64,000 nt of DNA from Vibrio tubiashii (GCA_000775715.1 JRWQ01000014.1:62001-126000), one strand, 5' to 3'; positions 44,072 to 54,434 are shown, counted from the stretch's first letter. Notes: a model not told the origin generated them from the letters alone. Made by a program: numbers and translations.

Positions 44072-44722
44072 ATGGAGAGATGGGTCTTGTTGTTGGATGT
44101 GCTAGTTCAAAGCGTTAACGAATTTCAAGCTGATTGTATGGCGTTGTGTGAAAAGCACTATCCTACTATTCACAACAAAGGTATGAGTGAACACCACTTG
44201 GGTTTAGCCTTTGCACGGCGTCTTTCACGTACTTTGAACGAGTTCGGACATGATTACGAATATAAAGCACTCGATAGTCATGGAGGTACAGACCTACCTC
44301 ATCACTATCGGATTAGTTCAGAAATCGGCACCGTTTGGATTCTCACCTCTCACCTATTAAGTGCAGGCCCTTCTTGTCGTAAGAAGCTATTTCGTACTAT
44401 CGCGCAGTGGCAAGAAGAGTATGGTTTTGCAATCCAGCCAAATGATCTGCTGCTTTTACTTAGCGACCACTGGATTACTCGCAACAAACAAAGCCGTGAG
44501 TTACTTCATTGGTGGACTGGTCAACTACCCGATGAAATAGACGAATACAGAGTCCAAGGTATTACTCTGTACGAAAGTGAGTCTCTACTTGCTCAGTCGT
44601 TGGAACAGCACTTCAATATTAGCCCTTACTACGTGAAGGCGACTCATCCACTTAAACGCGCGACTGATCAACAACTTGTTCGAAAGTACATTCAATTGTA
44701 CTCGGTTATCCAGCTCAGTTAG
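44072..44722 (+). CDS. Hypothetical protein, ~216 residues
   Basis: I do not recognise this family. The protein is soluble and looks helical, with no signal peptide or Cys motif. Readable features are EHHLGLAFARRLSRTLNEFG, a central TVWILTSHLLSAGPSCRKK segment and a C-terminal RKYIQLYSVIQLS. The start is unsure: the ATG at 44072 has no site, while GGAGAG (44074-44079) would fit a TTG start at 44087 with residues MLDVLVQSVNEF. It stands alone, divergent from the DUF2164 gene. Confidence 0.6.
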   Translation: MERWVLLLDVLVQSVNEFQADCMALCEKHYPTIHNKGMSEHHLGLAFARRLSRTLNEFGHDYEYKALDSHGGTDLPHHYRISSEIGTVWILTSHLLSAGPSCRKKLFRTIAQWQEEYGFAIQPNDLLLLLSDHWITRNKQSRELLHWWTGQLPDEIDEYRVQGITLYESESLLAQSLEQHFNISPYYVKATHPLKRATDQQLVRKYIQLYSVIQLS

Positions 44723-44867
44723 TCCAACAATAAATTCAGCGCGGTTCAAAAGTTTGTTTCGTCAATTTAGGCTGATATTGACATCTATAGTCTAGTATCA
44801 CTAATATCAATTATTTGCTTATTCCATTTGGAATACTGTTTTTAGGTAAGGTTGTTGGGTGTAAACT

Positions 44868-45707
44868 ATGATTCTGTCCACTAAGCAGCAGTTTGTGGAC
44901 TGCCTGTCGTTAGATGAAAACTCGCGCTATATCGCCAAGTATAATGATTTGACGCTAACTAGCGTTTTTCAGGCGATATACGACGGTGCTGATCATATGA
45001 TTGGACTTGAAGCCCTCGTGCGTATCCATCACGATCAATTTGGCTCTATAAGACCCGATAAGTTCTTTCATAGCCAAAACTTCTCTCAAGAAGATAGACT
45101 CAACGTCGAACGCCTAAGCCGTGTTATTCATATCCGTAACTTCTGTCGCTCTGAATACCGTCACCTCCATCTATTTCTTAATGTACTACCTTCTGCTGGT
45201 GAAACTTTCGCACTTGAAAACATTGACTCAATGTTACTCTCTCAGCGAATAGAAGCTCTTCACCTTAAAACCTCGCAGATTGTTATGGAAGTCGTTGAGT
45301 TTGATGCGAACAATGAAGACCGACTAACTAAAGCCATCCATAACCTATCACAATGCGATTTCAAAATTGCTGTAGACGACTTCGGTATCAATGCGTCGAC
45401 TAGTGAACGAGTGATGCGCTTACAACCCAACATTATTAAGCTTGATCGCTCGTTATTGCTCGCATATATGAAAGGCTCCCATGAGCCACTTAAAATCGGT
45501 TTAACACTGGCGAAAAAGATCGGCGCACAGGTGGTAGTCGAAGGGATTGAAACAACTGAACAGCTAAGCACTATGAGACAGTTAGGGGTCGATTTCTATC
45601 AAGGCTATTTTCTTGGGTTGCCCCAGCCTCTAAACTCCATTTGTCACGACGATATCACCAAATCCAGTGAATTTGGTGACCCTAGTACTATTTATCGTCA
45701 GGCTTAA
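44868..45707 (+). CDS. Stand-alone EAL-domain c-di-GMP phosphodiesterase
   Basis: 279 residues, almost all EAL domain and no sensor or membrane part. Catalytic elements are kept: GLEALVRI (the EAL motif), LNVLPS, MEVVEF, VDDFGI with the metal aspartates, IKLDRSLL with the lysine, VVEGIETTEQL and QGYFLG. It should hydrolyse c-di-GMP to pGpG in the cytoplasm. The absence of a sensory domain suggests control through expression or partner proteins. It is a single gene, not linked to the dcuC unit that follows 258 bases later. Confidence 0.88.
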   Translation: MILSTKQQFVDCLSLDENSRYIAKYNDLTLTSVFQAIYDGADHMIGLEALVRIHHDQFGSIRPDKFFHSQNFSQEDRLNVERLSRVIHIRNFCRSEYRHLHLFLNVLPSAGETFALENIDSMLLSQRIEALHLKTSQIVMEVVEFDANNEDRLTKAIHNLSQCDFKIAVDDFGINASTSERVMRLQPNIIKLDRSLLLAYMKGSHEPLKIGLTLAKKIGAQVVVEGIETTEQLSTMRQLGVDFYQGYFLGLPQPLNSICHDDITKSSEFGDPSTIYRQA

Positions 45708-45849
45708 AGCTCCCCCGCAACCTCTTACACGCCCCACTAAATCAAGTATAGTTTAAAGCTCTAACTAATGATGAGTTAAATATATTAACATCTACAAACT
45801 CATCTAATTCACAATGTATTAATCTAATAATGCTAACTTAGTTAATTTA

Positions 45850-45863
45850 TTGTTCTAGATCAG
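45850..45863. promoter_or_regulatory. FNR-like box upstream of dcuC
   Basis: TTGTT-CTAG-ATCAG matches the FNR consensus in eight of ten positions and lies 103 bases before the dcuC start. The 258-base gap has no other clear site. Confidence 0.35.
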
Positions 45864-45965
45864 TAGATGTCCAACTATTGCTCGTGCCACAGTCCGAACT
45901 TCTGTACATTCTTTGACACAATTTGAAATGAATTGTTTCTATTTTCATGTTCCGAGGAGAGTTCT

Positions 45966-47333
45966 ATGCTGGAGTTGTTAATTGGTTTGGTTGTGACCAT
46001 TGCCGTTGGCTATTTCATCGTGAAAGGTTATAAAGCAGCGGGAGTGCTATTAACCGCCGGTATTCTACTACTGATTCTAACTGGCCTAATAGGTCACACA
46101 GTACTGCCTGCTAAAGTAACATCAACAGGCAATATGTTTACTGATGCATTAGAATACGTTAAGTACATGCTTCAATACCGTGGTGGCGGCTTAGGTATGC
46201 AAATCATGCTACTTTGTGGTTTTGCATCCTACATGACACACATTGGCGCAAATAATGTCGTTGTAAAACAGTTTTCTAAACCATTGTCAGTGATTAAGTC
46301 ACCTTATATTTTACTCGTAGCGGCATACATAGTGGCATGTTTGATGTCTTTAGCCGTTAGTTCAGCGACAGGCTTAGGCGTGCTATTGATGGCAACGCTA
46401 TTCCCTATGATGACGGCGATGGGTATCTCTCGCCCAGCAGCAGTGGCGGTATGTGCGTCGCCAGCAGCGATCATTCTTTCGCCAACGTCTGGTGATGTTG
46501 TTATTGCAGCAGAAAAGTCTGGTCTAGCACTTGACGTGTTCGCAGTTCAAACCGTACTTCCAGTATCTTTCTGCGCAATCATCGTAATGTCTGCAGCCGC
46601 ATTCTTCTGGAACAAATATCTCGACAAGAAAGACAACTCGCCGATGGAGCGCATTGACGTTTCACAAATTGAAGTGAACGCGCCTTCTTTCTACGCGATT
46701 CTTCCATTCTTACCTATTATCGGCGTATTCCTATTCAATGGCCGTACGATTCCTGGATTGTCATTGGATATTTATACTATTGTCGTGCTGTCGATTTTCA
46801 TTGGCGCGATAGTTCACTACATCGTTAAACGATTTGACGGCGAGAAGACATTAGAAGATCTTGAGTCTTGTTATCAAGGCATGGCTGACGCATTCAAAGG
46901 CGTCGTTATGTTATTAGTTGCTGCTGGGGTATTTGCTCAAGGCTTAATGTCCATTGGTGCAATCGACAACCTTCTCCACTTAGCTGAAACAGCGGGTGCA
47001 GGTGGCATTGCTCTAATGCTAATCCTTACTGGCTTAACGGTCGCAGCTGCGATTGCGACAGGCTCAGGTAACGCTCCATTCTATGCATTCGTTGAACTTG
47101 CGCCATCGCTAGCGACAAAAATGGGCCTTAACCCAGCGTTCCTAATCATCCCAATGCTTCAAGCATCGAATCTAGGTCGCACCATTTCACCTGTGTCTGG
47201 CGTTATCGTTGCCACTTCAGGCATGGCGAACATCAGTCCATTTGAAGTCGTTAAACGTACTTCTGTGCCAGTACTATGTGGCTTGGCAACAGTGATTATC
47301 GGTACGCTTGTTCTTGTACCTATGTCTGCGTAA
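45966..47333 (+). CDS. dcuC: Anaerobic C4-dicarboxylate transporter DcuC
   Basis: 455 residues from the ATG at 45966, which has GAGGAGAG in good position; a start 11 codons earlier has none. About 11 or 12 membrane helices. Family segments are present: LMSLAVSSATGLGVLLMATL, ASPAAIILSPTSGDVV and NAPFYAFVELAPSLATKMG. DcuC exchanges or exports succinate and takes up fumarate and other C4-dicarboxylates during fermentation or fumarate respiration. It ends in a terminator shared with the convergent narP. Oxygen control is suggested by the FNR-like box. Confidence 0.93.
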   Translation: MLELLIGLVVTIAVGYFIVKGYKAAGVLLTAGILLLILTGLIGHTVLPAKVTSTGNMFTDALEYVKYMLQYRGGGLGMQIMLLCGFASYMTHIGANNVVVKQFSKPLSVIKSPYILLVAAYIVACLMSLAVSSATGLGVLLMATLFPMMTAMGISRPAAVAVCASPAAIILSPTSGDVVIAAEKSGLALDVFAVQTVLPVSFCAIIVMSAAAFFWNKYLDKKDNSPMERIDVSQIEVNAPSFYAILPFLPIIGVFLFNGRTIPGLSLDIYTIVVLSIFIGAIVHYIVKRFDGEKTLEDLESCYQGMADAFKGVVMLLVAAGVFAQGLMSIGAIDNLLHLAETAGAGGIALMLILTGLTVAAAIATGSGNAPFYAFVELAPSLATKMGLNPAFLIIPMLQASNLGRTISPVSGVIVATSGMANISPFEVVKRTSVPVLCGLATVIIGTLVLVPMSA

Positions 47334-47353
47334 CAAGATACATCACAATAAGT

Positions 47354-47382
47354 AAAGGGCGCTCAAATGAGCGCCCTTTTTG
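47354..47382. terminator. Terminator between dcuC and narP
   Basis: AAAGGGCGCTCA-AA-TGAGCGCCCTTT is a 12-bp stem followed by TTTGT on the plus strand; convergent narP may share it. Confidence 0.85.
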
Positions 47383-47398
47383 TATCAGTGTGCTGTCG

Positions 47399-48031
47399 TT
47401 ACTTGATCTCACCAAATCGTTCAAGATACAGCACAGTAGCTGCGGTACGTGAAGGGACTTGTAGCTTTTTAAGCAGACTCTTCATATGTACCTTTACTGT
47501 AGATTCAGAGATGAACAAGGTGTCAGCGATTTGCTTATTTCGCAGTCCTTTCGCTACTTCACGTAAAATTTGGGTTTCACGGTCAGTAAGGTCATCGAAT
47601 ACGCTGGTATTGTTCTCTCGATCAGAAAGATATTTAGCGACTTCGCTACTGTATGCCTTATCGCCTGTTAAAGACTGCTTTAACAATTCGATCAGGTCAT
47701 CAGGTTCAGTGTCTTTTAATAGATACCCGTCGGCCCCGGCGCGGACGATAGCTTCGATATCAGCTGGGCTATCTGATACCGTTAAGATAACAATAGCCGC
47801 ATCACATCCATCGGCACGTAAGGCGTTGAGCGTATCTAGGCCAGACATCCCTTTCATGTTTAAATCAAGTAGGATCAAGTCGGGCTTGTGTTCATGGTTC
47901 TGTGCTACCGCCTCGGCTCCGTTACTTGCTTCAGCAACAACGTTAAATTCATCTTCGTAGCTCAATAGTTGGTTGATGCCACGACGCATCAATGGATGGT
48001 CGTCGACCAATAAAACTCTACACTCTGTCAA
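47399..48031 (-). CDS. narP: Nitrate/nitrite response regulator NarP
   Basis: 210 residues. The receiver domain (1-120) has LLVDDHPLMRRGI at the start and the phospho-acceptor aspartate in LILLDLNMKGMSG. The LuxR-type HTH (about 145-205) has LTDRETQILREVAKGLRNKQ and ISESTVKVHMKSLLKKL. It receives phosphate from NarQ and activates nap. It overlaps narQ by 14 bases, and a perfect NarP-type palindrome stands upstream of napF next door. Confidence 0.96.
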   Translation of the reverse strand: MTECRVLLVDDHPLMRRGINQLLSYEDEFNVVAEASNGAEAVAQNHEHKPDLILLDLNMKGMSGLDTLNALRADGCDAAIVILTVSDSPADIEAIVRAGADGYLLKDTEPDDLIELLKQSLTGDKAYSSEVAKYLSDRENNTSVFDDLTDRETQILREVAKGLRNKQIADTLFISESTVKVHMKSLLKKLQVPSRTAATVLYLERFGEIK

Positions 48032-49751
48032 TGTTTGAATCCTTAAATTTTGGATATTCTAAGTAAACTTCACAGCCTTGATCGGGAACCGCCGCTACGC
48101 TGAGTTTGCCGTTTAACCGAGAGGCACGTTCATTCATAATGCTTAAGCCATAATGGTTAGCCTTTTCTCTCGTTGAATCGAATCCAACACCATCATCATT
48201 TATAGCCACTTTTATATGTGTGTCATTTTCTGTGCACTCAATTGTTATAGTATCTGCACGCGCGTGTTTTATCGCATTGGTTACGGCTTCTCGAATTAGC
48301 TGCAGTAAATGTACCTGTTGATTAGTATCGAGTTCAATTGAAGAGAGTTCGTTTATGAGCACGATCTCAGCATCGGTTTGATCTGATAACTGCTCTGTCA
48401 TTGCTTGCAGTGCTGAACCAAAACTGCCCTCTTTTATTGAGAGCCTAAACGTAGTCAGTAATTCCCTCAGTTGCGTGTAAGCCGCAGACAACCCTGTATC
48501 CAGCTCCGACAGTATTGATGTGGTTTTATCTAGCTCACGTGATTCTGGAAGCTTATTTATACTGCGCTTTAACAGCGAAACTTGAATCTTCAAGTATGAA
48601 AGCGCTTGAGCTAATGAATCATGAAGCTCGCGGGCAATGGTTGCCCTCTCTTCCATAACCAACAACTGCTCTGCTTGCCTTTGCGCCTGATTGTAATAAA
48701 TCGCACGTGATAAAATCTGCACAAAATTATCGATCAACGCTTGATCTGGACAGGGCAAAGCAGTTTTCCAATACAGTGTACCCAACTCTGTTCCATCCAA
48801 AGCTAAGGCCTGGGAACGACATTGCTCCGTGCATTGACTGCAATCATGCCCCTCTTTGAACACGATTGGACGCTCTCCTAGCTGTTGAATTTCCAACCTT
48901 ACTGCAGATATCCCTTCCAAGCTCGCGATGTGCTTAAGAATCGCGGAAAAGTTATCTTGTGTGATACGTGATGCCGTTAACTCCTGTGAAGATTGGTATA
49001 GAACCCTCAGTGAGTCATTAGCATTTTGTAGTTTCTGTGTTTTTTCATTGACTGCTTGTTCGAGTCCACGATAAAGCGCACCAAGGTCTCGTGCCATTCG
49101 ATTAAACGCTTTAGCAAGGATCCCCATTTCGTTATCGCTATCTATGTTAAGTGCAACATTAAACGAACGTGACTGGATCTGTTCGCTGGCGATAACAAGC
49201 GAATTTAGCGGCTTAACGATCTGCTTTCGAGTGTAATGGACAATAAATATGCTGATCAAAAGCACGCCACCGAGGCCGAGTCCGCCAACCCAAGCGAGCG
49301 AAATCAGCTTCCTTTCAGAATAGTCTTGCAATTTATATACGAAACCGTCTATCTGAGTTACGAAATTCGCTACGAGCACCAAATATTGTTCTCTTTGTTC
49401 ACCTTTTAGTACGTGTTTTAACTCATGCCAACGGGAAATTAGGCGGTAATAATCGTGGGTAATGTCATCAGGCACGGTCCAATTTTGCAGAGACTTCATC
49501 GAGTGCGAATAAATAGAGCGCTCAAACTGCTCAATATGGGTAGAGAAGTCGACCGAATCGGATTGAATATCATGGGCTAATCGGTAGCTCTGCATTCGCA
49601 TAGAACCCGATACATTAACTGCCTCAGCATCGTTCAAACTCGACGCTAAGGTAAAGATTGCGAACCCTGTCGTACTGATAGAAAGAAGAAGAATGAGCAC
49701 CATTGCCGTCGCAATTGTAGTCGTGACTGAACTCTTGACGTTTTTGAACAC
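48018..49751 (-). CDS. narQ: Nitrate/nitrite sensor histidine kinase NarQ
   Basis: 577 residues. Membrane helix 1 (about 10-33), periplasmic sensor with the nitrate-binding P-box DAEAVNVSGSMRMQSYRLA, helix 2 (about 150-175), HAMP, a cysteine-containing central region (C near 290: CSQCTEQC) and a HisKA_3 kinase core: the phosphorylated His in ARELHDSLAQALSYLK, the N-box EAVTNAIKHARA and DDGVGFD. It detects nitrate or nitrite outside and signals to NarP. The cysteine cluster is like that of NarX/NarQ relatives. Confidence 0.96.
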   Translation of the reverse strand: MFKNVKSSVTTTIATAMVLILLLSISTTGFAIFTLASSLNDAEAVNVSGSMRMQSYRLAHDIQSDSVDFSTHIEQFERSIYSHSMKSLQNWTVPDDITHDYYRLISRWHELKHVLKGEQREQYLVLVANFVTQIDGFVYKLQDYSERKLISLAWVGGLGLGGVLLISIFIVHYTRKQIVKPLNSLVIASEQIQSRSFNVALNIDSDNEMGILAKAFNRMARDLGALYRGLEQAVNEKTQKLQNANDSLRVLYQSSQELTASRITQDNFSAILKHIASLEGISAVRLEIQQLGERPIVFKEGHDCSQCTEQCRSQALALDGTELGTLYWKTALPCPDQALIDNFVQILSRAIYYNQAQRQAEQLLVMEERATIARELHDSLAQALSYLKIQVSLLKRSINKLPESRELDKTTSILSELDTGLSAAYTQLRELLTTFRLSIKEGSFGSALQAMTEQLSDQTDAEIVLINELSSIELDTNQQVHLLQLIREAVTNAIKHARADTITIECTENDTHIKVAINDDGVGFDSTREKANHYGLSIMNERASRLNGKLSVAAVPDQGCEVYLEYPKFKDSNIDRV

Positions 49752-49845
49752 TGCTACCTATTACCTTTCCTACAAATTCACCGATAAGAGACTAAGCTTA
49801 CTACTGACTAGGTCGACAATATGTGATCACTCACGGCTAAGTTTA

Positions 49846-49859
49846 TTGATCTAAAACAA
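49846..49859. promoter_or_regulatory. FNR-like box of the nap promoter
   Basis: TTGAT-CTAA-AACAA matches the FNR consensus in nine of ten positions. Its centre is 29 bases upstream of the centre of the NarP palindrome. Confidence 0.55.
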
Positions 49860-49873
49860 ATTCAAACCCTAAT

Positions 49874-49889
49874 TACCCCCTTGGGGGTA
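49874..49889. promoter_or_regulatory. Perfect NarP 7-2-7 operator of the nap promoter
   Basis: TACCCCC-TT-GGGGGTA is an exact inverted repeat of the NarL/NarP heptamer with the 2-base spacing used by NarP. Its centre is about 41 bases before the predicted start of transcription, the class II activation position. Confidence 0.75.
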
Positions 49890-49910
49890 TTTATACAAAT
49901 ATGTCAAAAA

Positions 49911-49916
49911 CTACAA
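49911..49916 (+). promoter_or_regulatory. nap -10 hexamer
   Basis: TACAAT, one base from consensus, gives a start near 49923. No good -35 is present, as expected for an activator-dependent promoter. Confidence 0.55.
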
Positions 49917-49991
49917 TTTATCAAAGCTAAATGACAGATTGTGAATGGTTATTTAGCAAAAACATAACTTTAAACATAACTAGGTACGATA

Positions 49992-50474
49992 TTGGTAAAC
50001 CTATCTAAAAGACGGCTTTTCTCCAGGCAGACGCTAGAGATCAACTCTGTTCGTTTGCCTTGGCTAGTTAATAGCGAACAATTTACTGAAATTTGTACCC
50101 GATGTGAAAAATGTCGCGACGTTTGTGAAACTAACATAATCGTTAACGGAGACGGTGGATTTCCACAAGTGGATTTCTCTAAAGGCGAATGCACTTTCTG
50201 TTACCAATGTGCGGATATTTGTCCTGAGCCGCTATTTGGCGACAAGTCTGACGCACCATGGAATGCTAAGGCAGTGATCGAAGATGGCTGCCTAGCGAAG
50301 CAAAATGTCGAATGCCGAAGCTGTGGTGAAATGTGCGAAACCATGGCAATACAATTCAAACTAGAAATCGGTAAGGTCGCACAACCAAACATACAACTAG
50401 ATGAATGTACAGGATGCGGCGCTTGTGTCGCAGTTTGCCCTGTTTCATCTATCAATGTGAGCAATTTAGTTTAA
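49992..50474 (+). CDS. napF: NapF, iron-sulfur protein of the nap operon
   Basis: 160 residues from a TTG start; no ATG is suitable and the N-terminus MVNLSKRRLFSRQ resembles NapF. Four cysteine clusters of the ferredoxin type are visible: CTRCEKCRDVCETN, CTFCYQCADICPEP, CRSCGEMCETMA and CTGCGACVAVCPVS. NapF is cytoplasmic and helps mature NapA. It is first in the operon, downstream of the FNR/NarP-controlled promoter. Confidence 0.93.
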   Translation: MVNLSKRRLFSRQTLEINSVRLPWLVNSEQFTEICTRCEKCRDVCETNIIVNGDGGFPQVDFSKGECTFCYQCADICPEPLFGDKSDAPWNAKAVIEDGCLAKQNVECRSCGEMCETMAIQFKLEIGKVAQPNIQLDECTGCGACVAVCPVSSINVSNLV

Positions 50475-50488
50475 TACGGAAGATGTTT

Positions 50489-50800
50489 ATGCCACTGAAT
50501 GAAGTGCATATATCGAGTTTAGTCGTTCACTGTTCATCTGAACATCTTGATGAAGTGAAATCTGAAATCGAAAAGTACCCCAATGCTGAAATCTACGGTG
50601 ATAGTCCGGAAGGAAAAATCGTCGTGGTATTGGAAACTCAGAATCAAGGTTTTATCACCGACACGATTGAAGCGATTAATAACCTCCCTAATGTGTTGAG
50701 CGCAGCTTTGGTTTATCACCAAATTGAAACTGATCTCGACGACGGACCGCAAACAAACAACACTGGAACTCTATATTCCCAAACCGAGGGTGAAGTATGA
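50489..50800 (+). CDS. napD: NapD, chaperone of the NapA Tat signal
   Basis: 103 residues from the ATG at 50489, which has CGGAAG six bases upstream; a longer frame enters napF and is not the gene. [15 protein letters not shown] and the ferredoxin-like fold pattern match NapD, which binds the NapA signal peptide until the enzyme is loaded with cofactor. Its end overlaps the napA start by four bases. Confidence 0.93.
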   Translation: MPLNEVHISSLVVHCSSEHLDEVKSEIEKYPNAEIYGDSPEGKIVVVLETQNQGFITDTIEAINNLPNVLSAALVYHQIETDLDDGPQTNNTGTLYSQTEGEV

Positions 50801-53286
50801 AAATGACAAGACGAGCGTTTGTTAAGGCAAACGCAGCGGCGTCAGCAGCAGCGGTAGCAGGCATTACATTGCCAGCCTCTGCGGCAAACCTGATCGCCAG
50901 CTCAGACCAAACTAAAATTACATGGGACAAAGCACCTTGTCGTTTTTGTGGTACAGGTTGTTCAGTTCTTGTAGGTACGCAAAATGGCAAAGTGGTTGCT
51001 ACACAAGGTGACCCTGAAGCGCCGGTCAACAAGGGCCTAAACTGTATTAAAGGCTACTTCTTGTCGAAGATCATGTACGGACAAGACCGTATTTCTCAAC
51101 CACTTCTTCGTATGAAAGACGGCAAGTTCGACAAAGATGGAGACTTCACTCCTGTTTCATGGGACGTTGCTTTCGATACCATGGCACAAAAATGGAAAGA
51201 TGCACTCAAGAAACAAGGTCCATCTGGTGTTGGTATGTTTGGCTCAGGTCAGTGGACAGTAATGGAAGGCTACGCTGCGGCGAAAATGATGAAAGCTGGC
51301 TTCCGTTCTAACAACATCGACCCTAACGCACGTCACTGTATGGCATCAGCCGTAGGCGCATTCATGCGTACGTTCGGTATTGATGAGCCTATGGGTTGTT
51401 ACGACGACTTTGAACATGCTGATTCTTTCGTCCTTTGGGGCTCAAACATGGCTGAAATGCACCCAGTACTTTGGACGCGTATCACAGACCGCCGTTTAAG
51501 CCACCAGCACGTCAAAGTTAACGTACTTTCAACTTACTACCACCGTTCGTTTGAACTTGCTGATGAAGGCTACATTTTTGAACCTCAATCTGATTTGGCG
51601 ATCGCTAACTTCATCGCTAACTACATCATTGAGAACGACGCAGTAAACTGGGATTTCGTTAATAAGCATACCAACTTTAAACAAGCGACAACCGATATTG
51701 GTTACGGTCTTCGCGATAGCGACCCACTACAGCAAGCAGCTGCGAATCCAAACTCTGGCAAGATGTCTTCTATCTCTTTTGAAGAATACAAAAAGTCGGT
51801 AGCACCATACACACTAGAAAAAGCATCAGAGATGTCTGGTGTTTCTCAAGAAAAACTTCTTACACTTGCTAAACAATACGCCGATCCAAACACGAAAGTG
51901 ATGTCACTTTGGACTATGGGTATGAACCAACATACTCGTGGTGTATGGATGAACAGCTTAGTTTACAACATCCACCTGTTAACAGGTAAGATCGCGACTC
52001 CGGGGAACAGCCCATTCTCACTAACAGGCCAACCTTCGGCATGTGGTACCGCTCGTGAAGTTGGTACATTCGCGCACCGTCTACCTGCGGATATGGTGGT
52101 TGCGAATCCTAAGCACCGTAAAGTAGCTGAAGGCATTTGGAACATCCCTGAGGGCGTCATTCCTCCGAAACCAGGTTACCACGCGGTACTCCAAGACCGC
52201 ATGCTGAAAGACGGTAAGCTCAATGCTTATTGGGTAATGTGCAACAACAACATGCAAGCGGGCCCAAACATCAACGGCGAACGTCTACCTGGCTATCGTA
52301 ACCCAGAAAACTTCATTGTATGTTCTGACCCGTACCCAACAGCAACGGCTCAAGCGGCTGACTTAATTCTACCTACCGCAATGTGGATTGAGAAAGAAGG
52401 GGCTTACGGCAATGCGGAACGTCGTACTCAAGCATGGTACCAACAGATCGAAACTGTTGGTGAAGCGAAGTCTGACTTGTGGCAGGTGATGGAATTTACC
52501 AAACGCTTCAAAATGGAAGAAGTTTGGACTGAAGAACAACTGGCAAAAGCGCCTCAGTACCGTGGTAAAACCATGTACGACATGCTGTTCGCAAACGGCG
52601 TAATCGACAAGTATCCAGTGGAAGAAGCGAAAGAGCTTAACGATGACGCGCACCACTTTGGTTTCTATGTTCAGAAAGGTATTTTCGAAGAATACGCTCA
52701 ATTCGGTCGTGGCCATGGCCATGACTTAGCACCGTATGATCACTACCACCAAACTCGGGGCCTGCGTTGGCCTGTGGTTGATGGTAAAGAAACACTTTGG
52801 CGCTATAAAGAGGGTTCGGATCCCTATGCTAAAGCGGGCTCTGGTTGGGATTTCTATGGCAAACCAGATGGCAAGGCGTTAATTATTTCGGCTCCCTACG
52901 AAGCGCCGCCAGAAGTACCAGATTCTGAGTACGATATGTGGCTATGTACAGGCCGTGTACTTGAACATTGGCACACAGGTACTATGACACGCCGTGTACC
53001 TGAATTATATAAAGCGGTTCCTGATGCTGTGGTTTATATCCACCCAGAAGACGCGAAAGCGCGTGGTGTACGTCGTGGCGAAGAGGTTCTGATTGAGAAC
53101 AAACGCGGTGAAGTACGTGTTCGTGTTGAAACTCGTGGCCGTAACCGTCCACCAAAAGGCTTGGTATTCGTACCGTTCTTTGACGCACGCATTCTGATCA
53201 ACAAGCTGATCTTAGATGCAACTGACCCACTTTCTAAACAAACTGACTTTAAAAAGTGTCCAGTTAAGATCACCAAGATCGCATAG
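50797..53286 (+). CDS. napA: Periplasmic nitrate reductase catalytic subunit NapA
   Basis: 829 residues with a Tat signal peptide ([20 protein letters not shown]). The [4Fe-4S] site [13 protein letters not shown] plus a later C, and the molybdenum cysteine in [14 protein letters not shown], are visible, together with molybdopterin-binding segments such as [15 protein letters not shown]. It reduces nitrate to nitrite in the periplasm and is exported folded with its bis-MGD cofactor. The length matches other NapA proteins. Confidence 0.98.
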   Translation: MKMTRRAFVKANAAASAAAVAGITLPASAANLIASSDQTKITWDKAPCRFCGTGCSVLVGTQNGKVVATQGDPEAPVNKGLNCIKGYFLSKIMYGQDRISQPLLRMKDGKFDKDGDFTPVSWDVAFDTMAQKWKDALKKQGPSGVGMFGSGQWTVMEGYAAAKMMKAGFRSNNIDPNARHCMASAVGAFMRTFGIDEPMGCYDDFEHADSFVLWGSNMAEMHPVLWTRITDRRLSHQHVKVNVLSTYYHRSFELADEGYIFEPQSDLAIANFIANYIIENDAVNWDFVNKHTNFKQATTDIGYGLRDSDPLQQAAANPNSGKMSSISFEEYKKSVAPYTLEKASEMSGVSQEKLLTLAKQYADPNTKVMSLWTMGMNQHTRGVWMNSLVYNIHLLTGKIATPGNSPFSLTGQPSACGTAREVGTFAHRLPADMVVANPKHRKVAEGIWNIPEGVIPPKPGYHAVLQDRMLKDGKLNAYWVMCNNNMQAGPNINGERLPGYRNPENFIVCSDPYPTATAQAADLILPTAMWIEKEGAYGNAERRTQAWYQQIETVGEAKSDLWQVMEFTKRFKMEEVWTEEQLAKAPQYRGKTMYDMLFANGVIDKYPVEEAKELNDDAHHFGFYVQKGIFEEYAQFGRGHGHDLAPYDHYHQTRGLRWPVVDGKETLWRYKEGSDPYAKAGSGWDFYGKPDGKALIISAPYEAPPEVPDSEYDMWLCTGRVLEHWHTGTMTRRVPELYKAVPDAVVYIHPEDAKARGVRRGEEVLIENKRGEVRVRVETRGRNRPPKGLVFVPFFDARILINKLILDATDPLSKQTDFKKCPVKITKIA

Positions 53287-53358
53287 TTATGAGTGCTCTG
53301 GCTACGTTACACAACGTAGCCAGAATCAAGAATTTAGCCATTAGGCGGAGAATGAATA

Positions 53359-53814
53359 ATGAAAAGAATGTTTATTGCACTATTGTCTGTTAGTGCCCTT
53401 GTGAGCAGTTTCGCATTCGCTGAACTGGATAACCCAGGAGGCATCGGCGGTCTTGAGTCTTTGCGTGGTGTAAGCGAACTGGAAGATACGCGTCCTGCAG
53501 ATGAGTTTAAAGATTTTCCAAAAGATCAGATAGTTTCAGACAGCTTTGTTTACCAGCCACCGCTGATTCCACATAGCATCCGTAGCTATGAAGTGTCTTT
53601 AAATGCCAACAAATGTTTGGCTTGTCACAGTTGGAAAAATGCAAAAGAGTCAGGTGCGACCAAAGTTAGTGTTACTCACTACGTTAACCGCGAAGATGCA
53701 GTTTTAGCAGACATGTCACCTCGACGTTACTTCTGCTTGCAATGTCACGTTCCACAAACCAACGCTAAGCCATTAGTGAAGAACGAATTTGATTCTGTCG
53801 ATTCACTTAAATAA
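53359..53814 (+). CDS. napB: NapB, diheme cytochrome c subunit
   Basis: 151 residues with a signal peptide (MKRMFIALLSVSALVSSFAFA). Two CXXCH heme sites are present, CLACHSW and CLQCHVP. NapB passes electrons from NapC to NapA in the periplasm. It follows napA after about 70 bases. Confidence 0.95.
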   Translation: MKRMFIALLSVSALVSSFAFAELDNPGGIGGLESLRGVSELEDTRPADEFKDFPKDQIVSDSFVYQPPLIPHSIRSYEVSLNANKCLACHSWKNAKESGATKVSVTHYVNREDAVLADMSPRRYFCLQCHVPQTNAKPLVKNEFDSVDSLK

Positions 53815-53842
53815 GTGAAATACGCGCACTAAGAGGTTATTT

Positions 53843-54421
53843 ATGAAAATACTTAAAGCGTTTTGGAATAGACTAACAAGCCCGAGTAAAGCTGCTGTTG
53901 GTGTAGTTTTGTTCCTTGGATTTTCTGGTGGTCTCCTGTTCTGGGGGGCATTTAACACCGGGATGGAAGCAACGAATACCGAAGAATTCTGTTCAGGCTG
54001 TCATGCACCTATTGTTGCTGAAATTCAAGAAACAATTCACTACTCAAACCGTTCAGGTGTTCGTGCCATTTGTTCAGACTGTCACGTTCCTCACGAATGG
54101 ACGGATAAAATCGTACGTAAAGTTCAAGCATCAAAAGAGCTCTTCGCTCACTTTGTTACCAGGACAATCGATACACCTGAGAAGTTCCAAGCCCGCCGAG
54201 CTCACCTAGCTGAGCGCGAATGGGCTCGTATGAAGAAGAACGACTCCCTTGAATGTCGCAACTGTCATGAGTTCGATTTCATGGACTACTCACAGCAAAG
54301 TAAGCGTGCAGAAGCTCAGCACTCTACTGCCCTAGCATCTGGGGAGAAAACATGTGTCGATTGTCATAAAGGCATAGCGCACAAACTCCCAGACATGCAC
54401 GGCGTTGAAGGTTGGCAGTAA
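53843..54421 (+). CDS. napC: NapC/NirT-family tetraheme quinol dehydrogenase
   Basis: 192 residues with one N-terminal membrane helix and four CXXCH sites: CSGCHAP, CSDCHVP, CRNCHEF and CVDCHKG. It takes electrons from quinol in the inner membrane and gives them to NapB. With no napG/napH in the window this is the napFDABC type found in Vibrio. Confidence 0.96.
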   Translation: MKILKAFWNRLTSPSKAAVGVVLFLGFSGGLLFWGAFNTGMEATNTEEFCSGCHAPIVAEIQETIHYSNRSGVRAICSDCHVPHEWTDKIVRKVQASKELFAHFVTRTIDTPEKFQARRAHLAEREWARMKKNDSLECRNCHEFDFMDYSQQSKRAEAQHSTALASGEKTCVDCHKGIAHKLPDMHGVEGWQ

Positions 54422-54434
54422 GGAGGGGTTAGAA

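Noticed and set aside
47367..47960. Long plus-strand ORF opposite narP
   Set aside because: It lies entirely antisense to narP, whose receiver and HTH motifs are clear; the product has no domain and no ribosome site.
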